In this document: in pieces, positions 56,708 to 64,000 of the stretch | Layout of the letters: the number at the start of each line of letters is the position of its first letter | Numbering within the stretch: position 1 is the first letter of the stretch | NCBI GenBank assembly: GCA_029215795.1 | Contig: JARDYH010000004.1 | Span: 199,130,017-199,194,016 of the forward strand | Length of the DNA: 64,000 bases | Origin: Anniella stebbinsi | Taxonomy: Eukaryota > Chordata > Lepidosauria > Squamata > Anniellidae | Direction: 5' to 3' | Notes under the pieces: model-generated | The model's database searches: none | Told to the model about the DNA's origin: nothing | What the model saw: the letters and a program-made list of their open reading frames with translations, nothing else | Position numbers and translations under genes: made by a program

Positions 56708-57385
56708 GATGAAACCTGGCATCATGGTAGCTCTTAAGTAGGGATATAGCTATGCCAAGTTTGAAGCACATCCATTCATGCCTTGATTTTTAGGAATTTT
56801 TTAAAGTTCAAACAGAAATCTCTTTGGGGTCCCGGACCTTGAGCAGTAAATGTTTAAAAAATGAAATTAAAGAGAAAGAGATGAAACTTGGCACCATGGT
56901 AGCTCTGAAGTAGGGATTTAGCCATGCCAAGTTGGAAGCAGATCCGTTCATCCCTTGATTTTTAGAAATGTTTAAAACTTCAATTTAATTTTTTAAATTA
57001 ACTAAAATGCTTACAAGTCCATCATTTTTAAAGATAAAGGGATGAAACTTGACAGCATGGTAGCTCTTAAGTAGGGATTGAGCCATGCCAAGTTGGAAGC
57101 AGTTCTGTTTATGCCTTGAATTTTAGGAATTTTTAAAACTTCAAACCCAATACTCCTCTTTGGGGTCTAGGGCCTTGAGCAGTACATTTAAAAAAAAAGA
57201 AAGTAAAGATGAAGAGATGAAACTTGGCACCATGGTGCCTCTTAAGTAAGGCTTTAGCCATGCCAAGTTGAAAGCAGATTGGTTCATGCCTTGAATTTTA
57301 GGAAAAAAATTGAAGTCAAACTTTTTTAAAAATATATCCTAAAAATCAAGGCATGAACCGATCTGCTTCCAACTTGCCATTGCTC
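56708..57385. repeat. Tandem units of about 161-175 bp
   Basis: The word GATGAAAC begins units at 56708, 56880, 57041 and 57216, each followed by TGGCACCATGGTAGCTCT, AAGTAGGGATTTAGCC, ATGCCAAGTTGGAAGCAG and ATCCGTTCATCCCTTGATTT with variation. A reversed copy of the last part lies at about 57330-57385. Absent from the left arm. Confidence 0.85.
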
Positions 57386-57390
57386 AATTC

Positions 57391-58026
57391 TAGGGTGACC
57401 ACTAGGGTGTGGCCTAGTGGCTAAAGTGTTGGACTGGGAGCTGGGAGATCTGGGTTCTACTCCCCACTTAGCCACGGAAACCCATTGGGTGACTTTGGGC
57501 CAGTTGCAGACTCTCAGCCCAACCCACCTCACAGGGTTGCTGTTGTGAGAATAAAATGGAGAGGAAGAGGATTATGCATGCCGCCTTGGGTTTTATGGTG
57601 GAAAAAAGGTGAGATATAAATGCAATAATAAATAATAATAAAAAACTGTCAGGATTTCCCCAGATTTCTCCTGGGTTTTGTTCTATCCTCGGTGTCAGGG
57701 GGATTTTATGCAATAGTCTATAATGACCTGGAATTACACACTTTCCCTTTTAAGGCCACCATTAGCGTGGAAGGGGGGAATGACATGCTTTCTGGAGGTG
57801 CGGCATTCTCTCCCACTGCTCCAATCAAGGCCTTGAAAGGGAAAAATGTGTCATTGCCAGATAGAATAGAAAAGGTCCTGATTAAAGCAGTGGGGTGGGG
57901 TGGGAATGACATGCTTTCCCCTCCTCCGCTCCAATTGGGGACTTTAAGGTGGCCCCAGAAAGCCATTTTCCTGCCCCCCCCCCACTAGGTGTCCTCTTTT
58001 TTGGTTTCCCAAATATGGTCACCCTA
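57391..58026. mobile_element. hAT-like element C, right-arm copy, with SINE inside
   Basis: TAGGGTGACCACTAGGG at the left, ATATGGTCACCCTA at the right, TSD CTCAATTC (57383-57390) and CTCAGTTC (58027-58034). Carries the SINE at 57405-57640 and then a block common to both arms (GAATTACACACTTTCC and GCCATTTTCCTGCCC). Confidence 0.87.
57405..57640 (+). repeat. tRNA-derived SINE, best copy
   Basis: A-box TGGCCTAGTGG at 57410-57420 (perfect fit to TRGCNNAGYNG) and B-box GGTTCTACTCC at 57453-57463 (one mismatch to GGTTCRANTCC), spaced 33 bp. Then CCCATTGGGTGACTTTGGGC, CCCAACCCACCTCACAGGGT and a tail with GAGATATAAATGCAATAATAAA. Confidence 0.9.
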
Positions 58027-58762
58027 CTCAGTTCTTGCACAGGCTGCATTTCCATCCCTAGCTATTTACTCAAAAGTAAGACCCATTGAATTTCCTTGGT
58101 TCTTGAAAAGCAACACACTTGCTTTTAGATTTGCCAGTCTCAGCATTCTATGTGTGCTATGAATGCCTGCTCTGTCTATCCCTATAGTTTCCTGCAAGGT
58201 CCAGCCAGGGGAAGCCAGTAAATTAAACCCAGGTGTGGAGGGTGGGATTCCCTCAAGTTCATCTGACAGCAGGTGCTACAGAACATGGACCTTCCAGGAG
58301 TGTTGAGGGTGGATTTCTGGCAGACCCAGCCAGGCAACTTTATGGCCTGTTAGTTCCTCCATTTGGTAGCCTGCAGAGCACCTGCCTCATAAGGCAAATG
58401 GCCACATGAGAACTGTTATTATGGCCTGCTACTTTGTTTGTCTTTAGTAGTCTGTGGTCCAGATTTCTTCAGAAGGGGGAATAGTGTTTTGTGGTTGGGG
58501 TCAGTCTAAATTATCTCCAGGGGTCCCTTACTCAGTGCCTCTGATAGCAAAGAGATTGAAGATTTTCCCCAACTCTGTTATTCTTGAAGTTACTAGGCCT
58601 GTTAAAAATAGATTTTATAACATAAGCATGAAAACAGTGAATACCCCTTTTAACTTGTTAAACCAATGAAAACATGCCACACAAAAAGTCTTAAGATATG
58701 AATGGTTTACAAAGAAAAGTAAATGCAAAAGAACATCAGATGCAGAAGTGAAATCTGAAACA

Positions 58763-59420
58763 TTACTACTACTACTAGTAGTAGTAGTAGTATCCTGCCT
58801 TTTGCCCAATGATGGGCCTCAGGGCAGCCTAACAAAACTAAAACATATACAGCTAAAACCTATAAATAGGAATATACTAGGATGACCATATGAAAAGGAG
58901 GACAGGGCTCATGTAACTTTAACAGTTGTAGAGAAAAGGGGATTTCAGCCAGTGTCATTTGTATGCAATTAGTTCATGGTGAAATTTCGTCTTCATCACA
59001 ACAGTTAAAGTGGCAGGGGCCCTGCCTCCTTTTGTATATGGTCACTCTAGTGCCTGCAACTTTAACTGTTGTGATGAAGAGGGAATTTCACCAGGGACTA
59101 ATTGCATACAAATGACACTGGCTGAAATTCCCTTTTCTCTACAACTGTTAAAGTTACATGAGCCCTGTCCTCCTTTTCATACGGTCAGCCTAAACATACA
59201 AAAGTTAAAAATACAATTAAATACTTTTCAATATTAAAGCATTTAAAACATTTTAAATACATAACAATTTAAAAGTCAAAGGTATAGACAGAGGTCCAGA
59301 TGATTTGCCAAAGGCCTGCTGGAACAAAAAAGGGTTTGTCTGCATCCCAAAGCACATCAAGGAGGGAGCCAGTGTAGACTGCAAGGATTAGAAAGAAAAT
59401 CCATGTGTGTACACTATGCA
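58763..59420 (-). repeat. CR1/L2-group LINE 3' UTR with (ACT/AGT)n tail, interrupted
   Basis: The tail is at 58763-58792 (ACT then AGT runs), then ATCCTGCCTTTTGCCCAATG and GGCCTCAGGGCAGCC. The family A dimer at 58878-59192 splits the UTR, which resumes at ACATACAAAAGTTAAAAATA. Confidence 0.7.
58878..59192. mobile_element. Family A dimeric MITE, right arm only
   Basis: TAGGATGACCATATGAAAAG at the left, CATACGGTCAGCCTA at the right; a complete unit (58878-59050) is followed by an inverted truncated one. Flanked by AATATAC and AACATAC (6 of 7). The same site in the left arm, near 30860, is empty. Confidence 0.9.
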
Positions 59421-60439
59421 AAATACACGACAGTTTAACTGTTTCTAAACCTTATTAGAAAAACAGAGTGTCTAGGCCAAAATCAACGTTGTAGGCCCAG
59501 AAGCACTTTGAAAGTTTTCAACATTGTATTTAAAACTTAACACCGGCCCAAACTAATTAAATGAATTGTTTGAAGCTTTCAACTTTATAGCAGTATGGAC
59601 CAAACTCTTAGAAAAGAGGGAAGGGGCACTGTGTATGGAGTGGGGGGGATAGAAAGAAAGGTATAGCCACCTATTCCCAGGAGAGATCTGAAGATCAGGT
59701 TACCATGGATCCAGAGGAACCACGCCCTGCTTCACCAGTGAGCAAAAGAGCAAACTGGCCTTATGAAGATAGCCCAAAATACTCTCAGAGCCAAAGGAAT
59801 GCATGTTCCAGAAGAGAAAAGAGAAACTCTTCTTCTTCTTCACTCAAAAGGTCTGTGCTAGAGGCAGCAGCCATTTCACTCACCCACACCACATTCTAAG
59901 GCAGGAGGGACAGGGGAGAGCGATGCTACTGAGCATGTGTCGCGCTATGAGGGAAGATGGCCGCCTCATTGACTTGAATTAGAGGTTAAAATAGTCCTTA
60001 AAAGGATTTTTTTTTAAACGAAAAGCTTTCCACCAACTACAGTCAAGGAGGAAGAAGACCCCACCACTGGATTAATTAATAAGGCTCTAGAAATTATGCA
60101 AATTGTGAGCACAAAACTCGCAACCCGGAAGTAAATTTACAAAAGCAGGGAGACAGGTTTGTATTCCTTTTCTACCTTAAACTGCTCTCCTTCCCTCAAT
60201 CTTTCACCAATCTTCTTGAAATTTTCAGGTAATGTAAAACAAACATTTCTTTCTGGCACCTGTAAATTTCAGAACAGTTGGTGAAACATTTTCGATTTTA
60301 TGGCTGTTAGAATGAACCCCCCCCCCCAATTATCACTTTAACATGGTGGAATGTGTTTTCTACTGATGGCCCTTAACAATGGAGGCACAGCTGTGCCTCC
60401 ATTAATGTATATATTAAACCCATGTTCTTTATGTCCTAA

Positions 60440-60890
60440 ATATTTCTTTTTTAAAAATGTGAATTTTGGTAAATTCTTATAAAAAAATGAAATGAAATGA
60501 AATTCTCACCCTTTTGTGCCAGCTTAAGTACAGCTATTCTCAGCAAGGGAATGGCCATATTGTACCTGCCTGCCAGATAACCATTAAAAAAAAAAGGAGG
60601 TGGCAACCCTAATTTGGAACTGCTAACGAGGTTGAATATACAGGGATTCCAACCCACACTTTGAAGAGCTGAAAACTCAAAGCCTTTAAAAATGGAATGT
60701 GGGAGGAACTGAACCTGACAGAAACATCCATCACACCCAGGGCTTTGAGACTTCAGCTCTTTAAAAAGTTTGGGTTTGGAATCCTTCTGCCCCACATATA
60801 AATAAATTTGCACATTTTGGTAAATTCTGATAATAAATGTTTTTAAAAAAACTGAAATGAAATGCTCACCTTTCTCTATCCACAACACAC
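60440..60890. repeat. Unclassified repeat copies
   Basis: GTGAATTTTGGTAAATTCTT, AAATGAAATGAAATTCTCAC and GGTAAATTCTGATAATAAAT occur twice in this block and again near 36250 and 37030. An open frame of 168 codons on the minus strand is part of this repeat; no protein family recognised. Confidence 0.45.
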
Positions 60891-60894
60891 ATGT

Positions 60895-61204
60895 GAAATC
60901 CCTTGTGGTGAGCAGGGTAGGGCAATTTGGAACAGTGATGAAGACCATAAGGGACATCCTACGCTACTTCTGTGTTCGAAATCCTGCCCACCCCATGGGA
61001 AAGAATGGGAGATGAGAGGCTGTGGACAATTGCAAACAGCCCCAAAAGGGAAAAGGTCAAGGAGGAGGGGAGGTCATTGCTCATAAATCACTACTTACAA
61101 GGCAAAAATAGAAACAGGAAAAGATTTGGTTCAATACTACTACTCACTCTAAAGCAGCGTCATATGTTCATGAGAGAGAAGGTGCTTCATTTACAGACAA
61201 AAAT
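60895..61204. other. No gene recognised
   Basis: Frames of 74 and 78 codons, unassigned. Nothing is supported. Confidence 0.4.
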
Positions 61205-61330
61205 ATAAATTTATTTATTTATTTTATTCCATTTATATACTGCCCCATAGCCGAAGCTCTCTGGGCAGTTTACAAAAATTAAAAACATTGAACAATTAAA
61301 ACACAGATATACAAAATTTTAAACCATAAA
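61205..61330 (-). repeat. CR1/L2-group LINE 3' tail
   Basis: TTTATTTATTTATTTTATTC, CATTTATATACTGCCCCATA, GCCGAAGCTCTCTGGGCAGT. Same family as 53857 and 32417. Confidence 0.85.
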
Positions 61331-62507
61331 GCATAAAAACAAGTTAAAATTACAATATCCTTCTGGGATACCCTTTCAAGAACTGAACAGATCCAAGGAA
61401 AGCTATTTTCATAGGACTCTTAGGAATTTCGCAAAGTAAGGAAGTTGCTTCCATTTCCATTTCAGAGTCTTTGCCAAGGCTGTGTGCACAAATTGTTTTT
61501 AATCTTGTGTTTTTAACCTTGGTTTTATACATGGGCACTTTCCTTGGAAGGTTCTAGTCCGAATCCATGAATAAATTTTACATGGAATATTGAAGAGGCA
61601 TTTGAGAATAATAACTCTAAGACATGCACTTGAACTGTTGACCTGGAAGAATAAATTCTATATGAACTTCTTTTAGGTCCCTTGAGTCACCCTCACTTAC
61701 ACTTCTATGTATTACATTAAAGAGCATGAAATACAGACATTATTACATTTCTAATGTATACAGTCTGTCTAAGCCAAAAAATTAAAATTGTATGAATCCT
61801 GTGTTCTCCAGAAGGCTTGGAAATAAATTGTTGCAATAATGAAACATTAAATATTTAAAGTTGTGAACCACAACTTAGTATCATGATAGAAATTAGTCAA
61901 TAAAGGAATTCAGGTATGAAGCTAGAATACAGCAGGAGTTGTGAGGAAATTATTTTTGTGATACTTCGAAGACTTTTGGTCCCTGTGGCAATTATTCTGA
62001 TTTAACTATGGTGTGTTATTGACATTGAGATTTTAGATGGGCTAGGACTATTTACTACTATTTACTATTGGAAAACCCTAAAACTAGTATTACCTGAATT
62101 GCTGGGGGTTATGATTAGATTTTTTTTAAGGTGCTTAAGGGTGCAATCCTCTGCATGTTTAGACAGAAAAAAGTCCTACAACTCCTAGCATCCCTCCAGT
62201 CAGCCAGATATGTTCAAAGGTAGTGAAACAATTTTGGGAAAAGATCAAAGTGATTTTAGCACCAGGAAATATCACTCTCACTGCACATAAAAATACGTTG
62301 CCAAGATGAATCCACAGATGGCAGATATATAGGACATTTAGAGACCTCTGAGATAAAAGTCAGTATGCAGACACCTTGCAGCTTACAATAATGACACATG
62401 GATTAGAGACACCACATGATACTTTAGAAAGCTACTGGCAGAAAGTCACGGGACAGTGCTTTATAGGAGCTCATTACAGTAGAAACAAATCAGACCAAAT
62501 GAATATG
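61331..62507. other. No gene recognised
   Basis: About 1.2 kb without a matched repeat; frames no longer than 62 codons. Around 62160-62210 is a weak GGACTACAACTCCCAT-type fragment. Confidence 0.45.
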
Positions 62508-64000
62508 AAAATAATAATAATAATAATTATTATTATTATTATTTATAACCCGCCTCTCCCTACGGATCGAGGCGGGGAACACAATGCAAATACAAGCATG
62601 ACAAAGTTAAAATTTTAAAAAACAAGAGGAACACATCATTAAAACATTTAAAATTCATCCGGATAGGCCTGCCAGAAGAGAACAGTCTTCATAACTCTCT
62701 TGAATTCATGAAGACTGCCAATTTGTCTAACCTCCTCCGGCAGACCATTCCATAGTCTAGGAGCCATAGAAGAGAAGGTCCTCTGGGTAACACTCGCCAG
62801 CCTAGTTCTGGCTGGCTTGAGTACGTTCTTCCCAGAGGACCTAACAGTGCGGGGCAGATTGTACGGGAGAAGGCGATCCCGTAGGTAGCCTGGGCCCAAA
62901 TCATGTAGGGCTTTAAAGGTAATAACCAACACTTTATACTTTGCCCGGAAACTGACCGGCAGCCAGTGAAGTGATTTTAAAACTGGTGTAATGTGGTCAC
63001 CCCTAGGTGTACCGGTGACCAACCTGGCTGCCATATTTTGAACAAGTTGAAGTTTCTGGACTAGGCACAAAGGTAGCCCTATGTACAGCGCATTGCAGAA
63101 GTCAAGCCTCGAGTTACCAGCGCGTGCACTACCGTGTTTAAGTCTTCCAACTCTAGGAAGGGGCGCAGCTGGCGTATCGGCCGAAGCTGATAGTGGGCAC
63201 TCCTGGCTGTCGCATCAATCTGAGCTGTCATCTGGAGCGACGGATCCGGGAGTACCCCCAAGCTGTGAACACAGTCTTTCAGGGGGGGTGTAACCCCATC
63301 CAGAACTGGTTGACACACCTCCAAACCCAGGTTGGGGCCTTTGACAGTGAGCACCTCCGTCTTGTCTGGATTCAGCTTCAGTTTGTTTTTCCTCATCCAG
63401 CCCATTACCGCCTCCAAGCATTCGTTCAGAAGAGACACACTATCCTTAGCTGATGATGTTGTTGAAGGCATAGAGAAATATATTTGGGTGTCATCAGCAT
63501 ATTGATAGCACCCCGCCCCATGCCTCCGGATGATCTCTCCCAGCGGTTTCATGTAAATGTTAAACAGCATTGGGGAAAGGATGGCACCTTGTGGTACACC
63601 ACATACCAACTCCTTTTTTGAAGAGCAGCTATCCCCAAGCATCACCATCTGGAACCTGCCCAAGAGATAGGATCAGAACCACTGAAGCATAGTACCCCGA
63701 TTCCCAATTCCCCCAGGCGCTCCAGAAGAATACCATGGTCGATGGTATCGAAAGCCGCTGAGAGGTCCAGGAGTACCAGCAGGGACACACTCCCCCTGTC
63801 GATACTAAGGCGTAGATCATCTACTAAGGCGACCAAAGCGGTCTCAACTCCGTATCCTGCTCCGAAGCCGGTTTGAAATGGGTCTAGAAAATCAGTGTCA
63901 TCCACAACTGCCTGGAGTTGAAAGGCAACCGCTCTCTCGATCACCTTGCCCAAAAATGGAAGATTTGATACTGGCCTGTAGTTATTAAGGTCCAGGGGAT
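62508..64000 (-). mobile_element. CR1/L2-group LINE, 3' half, runs off the window
   Basis: The 3' tail is an AAT/ATT microsatellite (62508-62541), then TATAACCCGCCTCTCCCTAC and a short UTR, then coding sequence to the right edge. It has the longest recognisable coding region in the window. The same 3' UTR occurs at 9949-10080. The 5' half lies beyond 64000. Confidence 0.95.
62648..64000 (-). pseudogene. Reverse transcriptase of a CR1/L2-group LINE, frameshifted
   Basis: Non-LTR reverse transcriptase that would copy the LINE RNA at the target site. Reading from the window edge: the NYRPVSNLPFLGKVIER block at about 63935-63985, then the LDLSAAFDTIDH motif of the palm at about 63720-63760 in a frame that is 312 bases long (63642-63953). 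A frame change and an in-frame TGA occur near 63685-63700. The second part (63079-63663, 195 codons) has VCGVPQGAILSPMLFNIYM at residues 20-38, the catalytic YADD at residues 55-58 and the LKLNPDKTEV motif. Near 63112 the frame changes again. The last part (62648-63070) holds LVQNMAARLVTG, the HWLPV and LWNGLPEEVR motifs of the C-terminus and then a stop. The element is dead. Separation of CR1 and L2 subgroups is by family memory. Confidence 0.93.

Larger units (their letters stand above)
54631..60408 (-). repeat. Right arm of the large inverted repeat pair (5.8 kb)
   Basis: Reverse complement of 29641-34140, but more complete. In order: a sub-element with about 385-bp terminal inverted repeats (54631-55013 and 56138-56522), an array of about 170-bp tandem units (56708-57385), hAT-like element C with its SINE (57391-58026), single-copy DNA, an L2 3' UTR split by a family A dimer (58878-59192), and an outer segment ending in the palindrome GGAGGCACAGCTGTGCCTCC. 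Flanking 8-mers are ATATAATA (54623-54630) and ATATATTA (60409-60416), matching 7 of 8. Confidence 0.9.

Noticed and set aside
56708..57385. CRISPR array
   Set aside because: Units of about 170 bp without short repeats and spacers, in vertebrate DNA.
29641..60408. Assembly artefact producing the inverted pair
   Set aside because: The arms differ by many substitutions, a MITE, a LINE tail and a deletion, so they are not a duplicated read or contig.
60451..60957. 168-codon open frame on the minus strand
   Set aside because: Consists of two copies of an unclassified repeat also found near 36250; no domain recognised.

Overview
This is a gene-poor stretch of vertebrate nuclear DNA, most likely from a squamate or other non-avian reptile. 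The evidence is the repeat content: CR1/L2-group LINEs with YADD reverse transcriptase, CR1 3' UTR pieces, tRNA-derived SINEs, many hAT-like MITEs with intact 8-bp target-site duplications (TSDs), and a tyrosine-recombinase (Ngaro/DIRS-type) retrotransposon. I recognise no intact host gene, tRNA or rRNA. The only clear protein-coding remains belong to transposons. The species assignment is inference.

Layout. 1-24 kb: scattered MITEs. Four hAT insertions start with TAGGGRTGTGCA-type ends at 1917, 5281, 12334 and 22934; three have perfect 8-bp TSDs and one matches 7 of 8. Interleaved are a dimeric MITE family (called A here: 1493, 9708, 12147, 21442, 22324), a second palindromic family (B: 3556, 8881, 15008, 17211, 19340, 19693), CR1/L2 fragments and one SINE. 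24.8-29.3 kb: a minus-strand Ngaro-like element with split direct repeats (A1-internal-B1-A2-B2) and the end of an SGNH-hydrolase-like reading frame. 29.6-34.1 kb and 54.6-60.4 kb: two copies, in opposite orientation, of one 4.5-5.8 kb unit. The unit carries an L2 tail, a hAT-like element with a SINE inside it, and a sub-element with about 385-bp inverted repeats. 34-54 kb, between the arms: more MITEs (38041, 39603, 40366, 42640, 43245, 45677, 48914), a possible solo LTR (49849-50969), LINE and SINE fragments, and several single-copy AT-rich blocks that look like conserved non-coding DNA. 62.5-64 kb: the best-preserved LINE, a frameshifted CR1/L2-group element on the minus strand that runs off the window.

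How the parts relate. The history is one of insertion into insertion. L2 3' tails sit inside family A and B MITEs, family B copies sit inside family B copies, and a SINE sits inside a hAT-like element that was then carried in both arms of the inverted pair. A family A dimer is present in the right arm and absent from the left, so it arrived later. The CpG-rich patches at 5.3-6.4, 12.3-13.2, 38.0-38.6 and 45.7-46.7 kb are MITEs, not promoters. They contain dense U1-type 5' splice-site consensus on both strands, which I consider the most unusual signal in the window.
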